This document shows, one piece after another, positions 35,259 to 46,264 of a stretch of DNA of 64,000 nucleotides. The position numbers and the translations under genes were made by a program. Each line of letters starts with the position of its first letter. The first letter of the stretch is position 1. Where the stretch lies: positions 4,836,064 through 4,900,063 of the forward strand of contig OW051468.1 in NCBI GenBank assembly GCA_932521025.1, read 5' to 3'. The DNA is from Oscheius onirici (lineage: Eukaryota; Nematoda; Chromadorea; Rhabditida; Rhabditidae). The notes under the pieces were generated by a model that saw nothing but the letters and a program-made list of their open reading frames with translations, ran no database searches and was not told the origin of the DNA.

Positions 35259-35656
35259 TACTTAGATCATAGAAAATATGGGGGGAATGTTCTAGAAGCA
35301 AACAGAATATTTAAGCGGAAAAAAAAAACAAGAGAAACTTTGTGACGTTTTGCATTCAAACCAGAGACAATTTAACCAGGATTTCAACAAAAAAGCAAAG
35401 TAAAAGAAGCTTAGTGGTGAACGTGGCCCGTGTTCGACCAACTGCCTCGCAATTCATCCAATGTTATACGTAAAGAGCGGGCAGCGCGAATTCGCCACGG
35501 AAGAGAAAAACAAAGCACTTTTTTTTCAATCTGTCTCAATTTGTATAATTTGTGTACAAGTAATTGAGAAAACGAAATCATCATAAAACTAGAAGAGCTG
35601 AAAAAACACTGTTGCAAACCTGCAATGTAGTATTCGTACCGAAGAGCAGATTTGCA

Positions 35657-36003
35657 TCCTATGCGCAGAGGATTTGGGCGAAATTTGAAAAACAAGGCAG
35701 CTTTTGCATTTTTAAGTGCTCATTTTTTCGACTTCTAGGTCGTTTTAATCGATTCAGCGTGAAAAAATACACTAGAAACGTCTAAATTTGAAGAGAAATC
35801 ATGGAAAAGTGGAAGAAAACACAGTTTTTCACTCATTTTGACTCTTTCTAAGTGTTTTCTCTTCAAATTTAGACGTTTCTAGGGTATTTTTTCACATTTT
35901 TTCACGATTAAAACAACCTAGAAGTCGAAAAAATGATTATAAAGCACTTAAAAATGCAACAACCTGCTTTGTTTTTCAAATTCCGCCCAAATCCTCTGCG
36001 CCG
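35657..36003. repeat. Foldback repeat
   Basis: Arms of about 150 bp start TGCGCAGAGGATTTGGGCG (35662) and end with its complement (36000). Each arm includes CGTCTAAATTTGAAGAGAAA or its complement near the centre (about 35785 and 35860). It lies in the gap between NOP56 and SRP19. Confidence 0.65.
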
Positions 36004-36004
36004 C

Positions 36005-36110
36005 AACGCGGCGCGCCTCTGTTGCCAGCGCTGAATCGGCCGGCCGGGCCTACCGTAACCCGGCCGTTAGAAATTGGGCCCGGGCCGGCCCGGGTTTTGC
36101 GTGGAGGGAC
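36005..36110. repeat. GC-rich palindromic segment (CCGGCCCGGG words)
   Basis: Contains CGGCCGGCCGGGCC, GGGCCCGGGCCGGCCCGGG and related words in an otherwise AT-rich tract. A related GC-rich patch occurs at 51025-51085 (GGGCCCGGGCCC, GCCCGGCCGGCC). Confidence 0.5.
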
Positions 36111-36159
36111 CAACGCTACCACGGAATTTAAATTTTTTGCTTTTTTCTGTCCGGATTTC

Positions 36160-36385
36160 CGGGTTTTTTTGCATCGCTTTCTTCCACTGTAGTTAGATGG
36201 TAGCGAGGTGATCAAATTGTTAATAAAAAATATCATGAAAAATTCGTTTGGCGGCTGAAAACGTAGCAAGTCATTTCATAGCACTAAAATGGCGACAAAC
36301 GATTTTTTTATGATATTTTTTATTAACAATGTGATCACCTCGCTACCATCTAACTACAGTGAAAGAAAAAGATGCAAAAAAAAAA
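36160..36385. repeat. Foldback repeat
   Basis: CACTGTAGTTAGATGGTAGC-GAGGTGATCA at about 36185 and its complement at about 36330, with about 85-bp arms around a short loop containing TTTGGCGGCTGAAAACG. Confidence 0.65.
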
Positions 36386-36387
36386 CT

Positions 36388-36655
36388 TGAGTTCAAATTT
36401 TTGGCGCGTCAACCCCCTGGTGTTCATCTTTAATGTTTTTACCCATTTTTACACTTTCTCAGTATGTTTATCCTTTGTCTAATTTTGTTCCCACGAGTTT
36501 TCTTTGAAAATCAAATGTTTCCCCTTGCACATTCTGGGGGTTTTTTAAGGCGTAGAATTCGATAGACAGAGTGAGAAAGTGTAAAAATGGGTAAAAACAT
36601 CAAAAATGAACACCAGGGGGTTGACGCGCCAAAAATTTGAACTGAGGGGGTTGCC
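36388..36655. repeat. Foldback repeat
   Basis: Arms start GTTCAAATTTTTGGCGCGTC (36392) and end with the complement (36650). They include AACACCAGGGGGTTGACGCG or its complement and a TTTTTACCCATTTTTACACTT or complement block; about 80-bp arms. Confidence 0.65.
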
Positions 36656-37260
36656 AGTATACTTGGGCACCGAGCCGGCCCGAGCCTGACGGTTTTTTGC
36701 GATTTTCTCCAAAGCTGATTCAATTTTCTCGATTTTTTTCCAGACATTGCTTTGTTGACTTCTACCAGCCGTCTACGACGGCTTTCGCCGCTTTTGCGCC
36801 TACGGCGCTCAAGTACGTAACAACGGTCGTCCAAATTTTAACACCATCGCGCTTTAGATAGTTTAGATTCACCCAGACGCGTTCCCCTCAAAAACCTATC
36901 TCGTTCGGTAAAAGATTAACATGACAAAACTTGACATGTTTCGCTAGCCTCGACAACTGTGCCACTACAGACAGACGGACACCATTGCACTTTAGTAAAG
37001 AAAGATCATACAAGAAATTAGAATTTTAATTAGTAATTTTCGAGAAAAATAGAAAATCTCGGCGCCTCGAGTCTGCACATTTTTTCGAAAATTACTAATT
37101 TAAATTCCAATTTCTTGTTTGCTAGAAGTCAACAAAGCAATAAGCAACGTCTGGAAAAAAAAATCGAGAAAATTGAATCAGATTTGGAGAAAATCGCAAA
37201 AAACCGTCAGGCTCGAGCCGGCTCGGTGCCCAAGTATAGTTGCCCGCTAGAGTATTACCA
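36656..37260. repeat. Nested inverted repeat enclosing repeat copy B
   Basis: The outer arms (about 36660-36763 and 37120-37245) carry CACCGAGCCGGCCCGAGCC and its complement plus TGACGGTTTTTTGCGATTTT and its complement. Between them lie an ACCAGCCGTC-family copy (36764-37007) and a small hairpin (about 37010-37118). Confidence 0.65.
36764..37007. mobile_element. ACCAGCCGTC-family repeat, copy B
   Basis: About 244 bp, ends ACCAGCCGTCTACGACGGCT and CACCATTGCACTTTAGTAAA-GAAAGATC; very similar to copy C at 53563-53812. A partial, copy-A-like piece follows at 37301-37418 (GAATATTGTCCAAGCATTAG ... CACCAATGCGCTTTAGTAGT). Confidence 0.7.
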
Positions 37261-37595
37261 AGAACTTTCAAGTCTTCTGATACAATCGAGTTTCGCGCTC
37301 ATAGGTACGAAGAATATTGTCCAAGCATTAGATTTCTCGTTCCCGCACTAAGTTCAAAACTAATCTAATTCTAAGAAAAGCTAACAAACACCAATGCGCT
37401 TTAGTAGTAGAGATAGCAGATGCTTGTTACAACCTTGTTCCCGGTTCACAAAAGTAACAGAATTTCAGCCTTTTTAATCTCTCGCACTCATAACGACACT
37501 GATGAGACATAGTAAGAGGAAGAACTGTTATTTCAACAAAATGATATAACGTGCAACAAGAGAGTATCAACAGCAACAAACATTAACAAACCACA

Positions 37596-39825
37596 CTACT
37601 CGTCTGTGGCGGCCTTGCTCTTCTTCTTCTTTTTCTTCTTAGGTTCGCCATCATTTTCTTCTTCGACTGGTGCAGCAGTTTCAGGCTCTTCTTCAACAGC
37701 AGCCTTGCGTTTGGCTTCCTTCTTGGCCTGCTTCTTTCTCTTCTTCAAAACCTGAAAGATAGCAGATTACAATGGTCTGTAGCGTCGCTATAGGCGACAA
37801 TGACGTGCTTGAACCAGTGCTTACCTTTTCAACTGCTGGGGCAGATTCTTCTTGAGCAACCTTCATTACTGCAAGGTTCTTGCGGGGGATCTCTCCAGTT
37901 TCGAAATACTTCAATCGTTCTTCTACCTGCTCGCGGAGATGCTCCCCGAAAGTGGGAATTGGGACCTAAGAACACTAATCTGATCAATAACGCTTTTACC
38001 TCCGAGAAGCAGTCGATTCTAGAGGCAATCGTACACTTGTTGGCCAAGAAACGAGAAATACGACCCTTGTTTTTAGCGGAAGCACGTCCTATGAACGACG
38101 AATGATACAGAAGACCGTATTTTGGAGTGGCAGCTGAAAACAAATAGTTAGCTCGGTTATGTTGAAAATGAGTGTCTCCAAGTTCATGGTGAACGGGTTT
38201 AGAGAAACCGCATCAGCCCTGATCCTGGGTCGATTATTTTGCATATTCGCGAATCGGAACTGATTGAACACAGAGCCGGATTAGAAATATGCTCATAACG
38301 CAACAAGACCATAAGCTTACATCTAGTCTTCAAGGCACGGAAGAGAGCTTTTTCAGCACCGAGAATTTGTACAGTCGAAGCGGGGTACTTAGCGAGATTG
38401 GTAAGAGATCCGGCATGAGAGATGAGTCTGGCTCCGACTTGTTCTCCAATCAGTGCGCTCAAAGATGGAGCACAACTGTTCATGCGGTCCTTAATGTACT
38501 CATGAAGCTGCTGACGGTACTCGGCGAGTTGGGCAACGCGAGCGGCGAAGCGTTCAATGTTGATCAGATCCATGTCAGAAATGTCCATTCCCATCGAGGT
38601 GCGAGCGGCCTCAATGATCTCGTCAGTCTTTTCTTGATCCTCAACAATATCCATGATCTTTTGAGCGGCCTCAGGATCCTCTTGCATCTTGTTGCGATCG
38701 AGAATAGCTACAGCAAGACGAGCGTACTTGTACTGGTCAGGGGCCAACTTGAAAAGCTCTGGGAAGTGGTACGAGTACCTGAAACAATAAGGAATGCGGG
38801 CACACGATAGACACTGACCATTCGCGAATTCTCATTCCGAACAAGTTGATATCCTTGTCAAGTTGGTCTAGTAGGGCAATCGATTGAATGACCATGTTGT
38901 CGACACGATGAACATCGAACTTGACCTGAAAGAGGGAGATTAGAACTCGGTAAAAACAAATAGCCCGCCTTTCCACGAGAGTAGCTGTGGCCGAGAGAAA
39001 GTTGAGCCTTCGACAGCGAGTGATGAGGAAGATCCTTAGCCAGTTGAGCAAAATGGACACGAATACCTCGAAGAATCTGGAAAAATCAGTGAATGAGGCA
39101 AAACCTCGTCATCGGTTATGGCTTCTCTGAAGAAGCCAACGCACCTCGGTAATAACGCCTCCGAAAACTAGCTTGATGCCAGGAATTGCTTCAGTAAGCG
39201 ACCCCGCCAGTTTCGAATCATTAATCCCAAGAATGGCTTTGCTCTTCTTCTTTGGCAGGTTGTTTTCCAGGAAGGCGACAAGATCAGCATGACACAGACC
39301 TGAAAAAATATGTTCAGTCGAATCAAACTTCCCAATAGATATTGGGATAAATGCAATTCTTCGACTAATTCATTGTGGCATGTCTACGAATCGTCAAGAA
39401 TTTGAAACACCGGACCGGGATACCGACATGCCAAGAAAAAATATTCGTAAAGTACCCTCGGAAATGGCGTTGCAGTTCTCAAGGGCAGCCTCAGTATTCT
39501 TGAACGGGTCGAATGCAGCCAGCTTGACAATTCCGTTGAACTTTTTCACGTCTGCGATGGCCGCGTCGACCTGAAATTGTGGGAATAGTACGAAACTGAA
39601 AATATTATCTCAATGACGAATATACTACTCTCTTCAATATAGCATGCGTACGAATCGTCAAAGTTTTGAAACACTGGGCCGGGATACCAGCATGCGAGAA
39701 AAAAAGACAATCGGAAGACAACAAACCTCAGGAACGATGAGAGCAGCATCTTCGAATTCCTTCACCTTCAGCAAGGCGTAGCCGACAGCATGCTCGTAGA
39801 GCACATAGTGTGGCACTTCTGACAT
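37596..39825 (-). CDS. NOP56: Nucleolar protein NOP56 (box C/D snoRNP core)
   Basis: Core protein of box C/D snoRNPs that guide rRNA 2'-O-methylation. About nine exons run from ATG 39825 to TAG at 37596-37598. The N-terminus [20 protein letters not shown] matches NOP56 rather than NOP58. Following blocks: [48 protein letters not shown], and the Nop domain [45 protein letters not shown] and [20 protein letters not shown]. Then come [20 protein letters not shown] and [15 protein letters not shown]. The C-terminal tail is acidic then Lys-rich ([14 protein letters not shown]), as usual for nucleolar localisation. An acceptor lies just upstream of the start (ttttag at about 39853), so trans-splicing is likely. 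Two introns carry copies of a short repeat (39376-39440 and 39642-39712). Confidence 0.97.
39376..39440. repeat. Short intronic repeat, copy 1 (NOP56 intron)
   Basis: About 65 bp beginning GGCATGTCTACGAATCGTCA and ending GACATGCCAAGAAAAAA. The ends are inverted (GGCATG...CATGCC). Copy 2 lies in the next intron at 39642-39712. Confidence 0.6.
39642..39712. repeat. Short intronic repeat, copy 2 (NOP56 intron)
   Basis: GCATGCGTACGAATCGTCAA ... GGGCCGGGATACCAGCATGC then GAGAAAAAAAG. Same order and spacing as copy 1, about 80 percent alike, with inverted GCATG/CATGC ends. Confidence 0.6.
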
Positions 39826-40204
39826 GGTTGCCAGAGGCTCAAATGCAACCCTAAAATGTTCAATGTTGTCTTGAAAAATAACGAAGACTGAAGATCAAAT
39901 GACGCAATGCCAGCTCTGCACAATGAAAAGACACATATTATCTAGCAATTTCACGGAACACTACATTAGTATAGGTTTCCCAGCAAAAAAAAAATTAAAA
40001 AAAAACAGCTGAAAACCAGAGAAATCGACGCTACTTGAATAGGAAAAAGACGCGATTCGAAGACTGTGCAGCGGGCGAGAACTACGGTAGGCTCGATCGC
40101 GGCGGGACCTGTTAATTCCGCCATTTTCAAATTACGCTCGAGTTCTTCGATTTTTTTTTGTCGATTAGAGTTGTTTTCACAGCTTGAACGAGGTATATAT
40201 GGGT

Positions 40205-40597
40205 GAGATGTGCGGAAATATTTTTTCCGCGAAAAGCGGAAAATTTAAATTGAAAATTTAAAATTAAAATTTTTGCTAAATTGTTTTTCACTGGGGAAAG
40301 GGGTAGAAGGGATCGGTTGACTGGGGAAGGGAACAGAAGGGATCGGTTGACTGGGGAAGGGTTGACTTTTCTGAGTTGTTCTTCACGTTGAAACATTGTT
40401 AGAAAGCAAAAAAATGAGTGAAAATAGGGCAAAACAAATATTTTCGCTTTTTCCGCGGAAATTTCGCTGAAAAAAGAATTTCCGCGGAAAAGCGGAAATT
40501 CAAAAATGGAAAATTTCCGTTTCCGCGGAACGCGGAAAAAAAAATTTGGCCCACGGAATTTCCGCGTAAACTTTTTTTTGCTTTCTCCGCACATCTC
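40205..40597. mobile_element. Inverted-repeat element rich in TTTCCGCGGAAA
   Basis: Ends GAGATGTGCGGAAA and TTCTCCGCACATCTC are complementary. The interior has many CCGCGGAAA/TTTCCGCGG words in both orientations and, at about 40295-40370, a tandem repeat of about 30 bp (GAAGGGATCGGTTGACTGGG, 2-3 copies). A 183-codon open frame on the minus strand runs through these repeats and is not a believable gene. Confidence 0.6.
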
Positions 40598-40849
40598 TGG
40601 TGAGTAGTCTATAATATAGACTCTATATGGGGGAAAAGCAGTCGAAAACCTTTTTATGTGAAAAACCCCTTCACCCAAACATAAAACACAGATTTGTGTG
40701 GATAGTTTTATTTAGACAATCTCGTGTTTTTATCTCTTGTAGACTCTGGAAAATGATATAATTTTTTCAGCGGGACAGTGAGAGGTAACTTGATAATGGC
40801 TACCATATATTTGGAAACTTTTAGGAAAGAACCAGGCAAAAACGACGTT

Positions 40850-42657
40850 TCAAGAAAATGAAGTACAGACACGACTGGGGCAGCCCATCTTGGAGAGAAC
40901 ATTATCAACCCATTCGAGAGCTCCATTCAAATGGCATTCGATCCAACACGGGGTTGCAGTGACCTGTTGGCGACGGAAAGCTGATCCCCAGCCTTTGACG
41001 AACGATACTCTGATCGTGCAGAGACGAGCCAACGCGTAAACGGCGTCGAAACCATATGGAATACATTCGGCCAACTGGGACGAGAATTCAGCGTAACTGA
41101 AGATCTTCAAGTTGCAACCACTAGGCACCTGAAAGTTTGATTTTTGTATCAGTTTTAGTCGAATCATACCTGTACTACCGTAGCAGCATGCCAACCGTGT
41201 CTCTGATTGCAGTTTGGCGATTGAACGTAGATGGGATGAGTGCCAAGACATTCGATGAAGACTTCTCCACTCAAATAGTACAGTCTCGCTCCTCTTCCAA
41301 TATACAAGAGGGCTCGACTGGTACCAACATCTCGTTTGGGATTGGTGAAATAGGCCAAAGAGACACTGAATTCCCTTATATTCTGCTGAATCCAGAAGAA
41401 ACCAACCGACTACTGTTGTACGGGCCAGTAAATCCATCGATAAGAACATAAGGAGAGCGACAATCGACTGGTGCTCCGATTCGTTTTGCTCTCTCGTAAT
41501 AGGTGATGCTAACCCAATGTTCAGGCTCCGAGAACTCGACATCGGTTTTGACCACTGAACACAATTTTTGTCTCCTCTTGGATCATTCACTCACTTTTCG
41601 GTGGCATCAGAAGACTGGCCTGCAGTTCTGGAGGAAGAGCTTCTGCCAGTCTGACAGCATTCTTTGCCGTGGTGTCCATGTCCTCAGCATCCATACTCTC
41701 TTCAGCTGTCATATAAGAGGCTGGGGAGTTAAGAGCTTCTCGATCATCGTTGCTCATGAACGAGTGTGGAGATCCGGGGCTGCTTGTGGATCGGACTGAC
41801 CCGGCATGACTTGTGCTCGGAGACATTCCTTCGGGCATGTCAGAGAGGAACTGATTTCTGGTGGGGGCATTTCCATCGGGGATGAAGAAGTCAGTGGGAC
41901 GAGTTATGTTGTGTCCGTCTAGATGACTGTTGATGTGTTCGTTGAGCTCATCTCCAGAAACGAAAGCTGTTGGAGGGCCCTGAAAAGGAGCATTTCGAGG
42001 AAAATATTCACGATCTAAAAGTTATTCTGAGTTCAAGATCAGGGGCGGTAAGAGTAAAAAAACGCACATATCCCTTGAGATCAGTCAGGCTCTGGAAGCA
42101 GTGGTCGTAGATCCTTTGAGGAACAGCAGCTCCTTGCTGAATTCTTTCCGTGTCGACGTGAACAGCAGGAATTCCAGTATTTGGTCGAATAAGATCATAA
42201 TGATACGGATTGATACAGACTTCGGCTTTCGGGCCGCCAGGAGGTGACTGACAATTTGGCACTGATTTCATACGAGTGTTATTCCTGAAGAGAAAGTAGA
42301 GATCCAATTCTGGAACTCGATCTACCTGACAAAGCTGTATCGAAAGAGCTTAATACTATAGATGTAGATATCGGGGCCGAGAACTTTTTTAGTACTGGCT
42401 GGACAGCACGGACTCACAGCCGACTCTTCGACCAGGCCCTTCAGAAGATTCTCGAGATGTTTGCTCTTTGAAACTGCTGCTGCCAAATGTTCTACTTGAG
42501 CAGTCGCCCATTTCACATCACTCTAGAATGGTTCTGTTTCGAGACTAGCCTTTAAACTCACATTGCCATCATGTTGAAGGGTTTCCGGATTAATCCTAGC
42601 CACCAGTTCTTTGACGATTGTTCCGTGTTTCGAATTGTTGAAGTCGAAAATTGGCAT
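40850..42657 (-). CDS. Receptor-regulated SMAD (SMAD2/3-like), divergent MH1
   Basis: TGF-beta-family signal transducer that enters the nucleus after receptor phosphorylation. About eight exons from ATG 42657, placed 3 nt after an acceptor (ttcag|gtaATG). The MH1 domain is recognisable by [20 protein letters not shown], a CC pair, [10 protein letters not shown] and [11 protein letters not shown], but the region of the DNA-reading beta-hairpin (SLDGRLQVSHRKGLPH in vertebrates) is shortened and altered. A Ser/Pro-rich linker follows (about 41590-42000). The MH2 domain is well conserved: [96 protein letters not shown]. It ends CTSFS, keeping the SxS phosphorylation pattern of R-SMADs. After DGFTGP I join exons with a 56-nt intron, which drops about five residues of a usual loop. 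Confidence 0.9.
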
Positions 42658-42751
42658 TACCTGAACTTTTTATACTCTTTGTGGAGCGGGAAGAAAACAG
42701 GGCAGAGGTTCTGTTTACTGATTTAGCAAGAGGCACAACAGCAAGTGTCTA

Positions 42752-43069
42752 TAGTCGATTCCAAAAAAAATGGTGCATAATTCAAACCGGCCGGCCACGA
42801 TTTGAGCGAGAATTTGAACGCACACAATTCAATTGAGAAACTGTTATTTTTGCATCCATCGTTTCATGGCATGTTTTTGCTCGTTTTCTGTTAACGAATA
42901 GTAGAATGTACAATTTACTACGTGAAGAAAGCAACTACTCTGCGATTATCAGCTACAGAAAGAAAATAGCTATGCTGGAAAAATAAGGCATGTTTTTGGA
43001 GCGTTCAAATTCCCGCGAAATTCTTGGCGGGCCGGTTTGAATTATGCACCATTTTTTTAGAATCGACTA
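42752..43069. mobile_element. TA-flanked MITE (Tc1/mariner-type)
   Basis: 318 bp with about 42-bp terminal inverted repeats: TAGTCGATTCCAAAAAAAAT then GGTGCATAATTCAAACCGGCC at the left and its complement at the right, flanked by TA on both sides. No open frame of note. It lies just upstream of the SMAD start. Confidence 0.8.
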
Positions 43070-43079
43070 TAATTGCGCT

Positions 43080-44600
43080 TAATTGTACTGGAGTAAATTG
43101 CGAAACGACTGTTACAACGGTTTGTCAGAGAAAGAATGAGTCAAGTTTAGTTCACCACCTTGGAACCAAAAGTCTAGGATAAGGTTAGATTGACAATAAG
43201 TTGTGTCTTCAGAGCATCCTATTACTCTCCAAGACGCTCTAGTCGATATAGACTTGATATAAACGATTAAAGAATATAAAGAAGAAGCATCCTACAGGGT
43301 TTTCAAACTTTTGTATCCAGAAGAGTTGGTTCCAGACAGTTTGATGAAAGTTTGCAATGTTGAAGTTAGAGATTTCTGGTCTTCACCTATCATTTTTTCT
43401 GTTGCTGACAATGTGTGAGTCTTAACTGTTAGTCCTATCATCCCTTACATTCTTCCCTTGTCACTCTGTTTCAGTTACTGTCTCAGCCACGCACACCGAC
43501 GCGAGAGTATTTTTTAATAAATAGATTTCAAGGAAAAACCCAATATCCGAAAAGGTTGCGAAAATGTTTGGATTTGAATGGGTGTACATAAGAGTTCAAA
43601 AGAAAAACGTCTAACCACAAACAAAGGTTGTTATGGTTTCGCTGTAATCACAAAAAATTTTCCAAACAACCGGACGATAACAAATTTTGATCGTTCAAAT
43701 GTTTTATGGTCAGGGATCAGAAGATCAACATATGTTATCTTAATTTGTACGCTTTCTCCAACGATTAGCTTGAGGAAATGTGTTTTATCTCACATTTCGT
43801 CAACAATTTCTATAAGGCTATAAAGAGTAAGAGACCAAAATAAACACAGCTGATGAGGATGCTGCCCAAGGCTGTAAAAAGGATATCAAATCGATGCATT
43901 ATCAACAAGATCAAGTGATAAACATTCGGATCAATGAGGAAGTGGAGGCAGTTATCAAGCCCCAATGGGTGCGCCAGTTGTCTGATCCTATAACCGTGTG
44001 TGTCGTTGCTTGTTGCGCAGAAACGGGGGAGAGGCGCCTCGGCCAAAGAAATAGCATAAGAGAAACGAGAGACCTGGGGCTGGAGAGATAGAAAGCAACT
44101 TGCCGCACGCATATCGTTCTGGCAATGAACAACAAGTCTTTTCCCTCTCTTTTCACACACTGCTTGATTCGCAGGCAAATCGCAACGGGACCTTGGCTGA
44201 CATTTAACCGCGGATTCGTTCAAATTTCTCGTAATTTCGGTGACGTTTTCCCGAGTTTTCGTCTTTTTTCGGCACAAATTTCTGCGAAAATCTTAAAAAA
44301 CCGCAGATATATAAAAATTGTATCTGCTTTACAGAGGTATTGATAAACCAATGAGGCGATTTTACTGTCCGTCTCGTTACGCGAATGTTATTTTGGATTT
44401 CCATGGAACTCCTCGTTCCAATTGTTATCTGCAAGATTCTAAATTTCTCTGTGATTACCGATGCTCGCCAGTAATTCGTTTAGTTTATTCACCTAGAAAC
44501 ATCATGACGATATTCTTCAAAAATCGAAATTGCTTCAATTTTACACGAATACTGTCGCTGCAATTACTGAAATAACTTTTTAAGTTCCCTTATTTCCCTA
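43080..44600. other. No gene recognised
   Basis: Between the SMAD promoter side and the NTF2 operon. Open frames up to about 155 codons occur on the minus strand (43810-44277) but have no family resemblance. The 3' part probably holds the promoter of the rightward operon. Confidence 0.4.
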
Positions 44601-44655
44601 TAACGTCCCTCATCTCTTTCTCACAACCAGTTTCATAAATACTTTGCAGGTAAAT

Positions 44656-45134
44656 ATGAACTTTAATCCGGAGTACGAGAATGTCGCCAACGCCTTCGTA
44701 CAACACTACTATTCCAAGTTTGATCAAAGCGATCCGATGGCACGAACACAAGGATTGAGCGACCTTTATGATCCAGATCACTCCTACATGACTTTTGAAG
44801 GAGTCCAGTGCAAAGGGCGTCAAGGAATTCTAGATAAATTCCAAGTAAGCTTTTAATTTGCTCAAAATGCGAAATCTTTAGTCTTTGACGTTTCGATCAA
44901 TCCAGCGAGGCATTACGAAGTGCGACTCGCAGCCTCTCTATGACGGCTCTATTCTTGTTATGGTTCTTGGACAGCTCAAGGTTAAGACATTAGCCTATTT
45001 ATCACTACTTTCATTTTCAGACCGACGAAGATCCCATCAACCCATTCAGCCAGATTTTCATCTTGCGGCCAAACACCTCTGGTAGCTTCTTCATCGGCAA
45101 CGAAATCTTCCGTCTTGACCTGCACAACAATTAA
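44656..45134 (+). CDS. ran-4: Nuclear transport factor 2 (NTF2)
   Basis: Carries RanGDP into the nucleus through FG nucleoporins. Three exons: 44656-44844 (FNPEYENVANAFVQHYYSKF, LSDLYDPDHSYMTFEGVQ, GRQGILDKFQ), a middle exon (SLTFRSIQRGITKCDSQP, GSILVMVLGQLK) and a last exon (TDEDPINPFSQIFILRPN, FFIGNEIFRLDLHNN). Length of about 130 residues and all the NTF2 fold landmarks match the family. An acceptor (actttgcag) sits 6 nt before the start. First gene of an operon-like run with TMEM208 300 bp downstream. Confidence 0.96.
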
Positions 45135-45433
45135 CCGCGAGTTCAGAAATCTGCTCTCCATCGTCTCACCTGTCTTTATGTTCCGCATCTGCCTTTTTCT
45201 TTGTGTACTGTAAAATGCTTAGACTATACTTTTGCAGTGTGCTAGAAATTTTCCATCCGGTTCATTTTTTTTTCATAAACGAACTCCATTCTCTTACAGG
45301 TTTAGATAACAATTTTGTTTCATTTCGATCGATATTAAACATGACTGCTTCCTACTATCTATCTTCGTATAGTTTTAGTTCTACCTTGGTACTTTCTTTC
45401 TCAATTTAATAGAGAAAAAAACCCTTATCCCAG

Positions 45434-46086
45434 ATGGTCAAACAGGCCACGAAAGGTCAGAAGGAGATCTACGAGGATAATTTAGGCGCAATAAAAGCAT
45501 ACGGAATGGCGTCGCTTATTTCTGCGGTATGGTTAAAATTCTTTCATCTAATGACATCAGTTGTAGGCTTTATACTTAGTTGGATGTCAATCAGTCTGGG
45601 AATGCAACAGCTCTTCTTGGATTTTCTACGCTGTGACCGCGCTCATTCAAGGAGTCAGTGTATTCTTCATGAAATCGATGGCTGGTCAGTTGTTTCTGTT
45701 TCATTTTCTGATATATAGTAAATTTCCCATATCGAGTGAAATTTCATTTTTCAGTGGCAAAGTTTGACGAGAAAGGACATGTTGTAGATGCTGGGATGGA
45801 TCTCAATGACCCCGCAGCTTTCGGAGAATATTGCAAGGATTCCATCATTCTTACCGTTATTATCCAGGTAAGCTCTATTATAGTTTTGTAACAGTTTTCA
45901 CAGGTTCTCGCTCTCTATTCGAATTATGCCTACCTGCTACTTCTCGCCTTCCCTGGAGCCATTGGCTACAAATTCGTTGTCTCTTTCCTGCTTCCCTGGG
46001 TATTTGCCCCGTCGGCTGGCGGAAATGACGACGCCGATGAAAAGAAGACGCGTAAAAAAGAGAGAAAGATTGTCTATCGCCGTTGA
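45434..46086 (+). CDS. TMEM208: TMEM208 (SND2-like ER targeting protein)
   Basis: ER membrane protein of the SRP-independent (SND) targeting route. Exons assemble to: KQATKGQKEIYEDNLGAIKA, a first pair of membrane segments (SSWIFYAVTALIQGVSVFFM), the signature FDEKGHVVDAGMDLNDP, then a second membrane pair (KDSIILTVIIQVLALYSNYA, LLLLAFPGAIGYKFVVSFLL). It ends in a basic tail (KKTRKKERKIVYRR). This order matches animal TMEM208 and its length of about 170 residues. ATG directly follows acceptor atcccag. Polyadenylation signal AATAAA at about 46168. Internal gene of the NTF2 run. Confidence 0.92.
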
Positions 46087-46264
46087 TTATCGTTTTATAT
46101 TGGGGTTTTTGGTTGTTTCTATTCCGTATGTATCGTGATGGCGTTTCGATTCGCAATGTTTTGGTGCAATAAAGGTTTCATTTGGTTTTATCTAGCTGCA
46201 GCTTACTAGTTTGTATCAATATTTGATTTATTTTCCCTGACCCTAAACGTCACAAAATATTCAG

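Noticed and set aside
39077..39144. Box C/D snoRNA in a NOP56 intron
   Set aside because: GATGACG and CTGA are present, but box C deviates and the intron (about 68 nt) is too short for a normal snoRNA plus splice signals.
40127..40678. 183-codon minus-strand frame
   Set aside because: It runs through TTTCCGCGGAAA palindromes and tandem repeats; composition is that of the repeat.
41380..41420. Possible 17-20 nt ultra-short intron in the SMAD MH2 exon
   Set aside because: A normal 56-nt intron starting at CC|gtacaac and ending aattcag restores the frame, at the cost of a few loop residues.
43810..44277. 155-codon minus-strand frame before NTF2
   Set aside because: No homology, no consistent splice sites, and overlap with probable operon promoter DNA.
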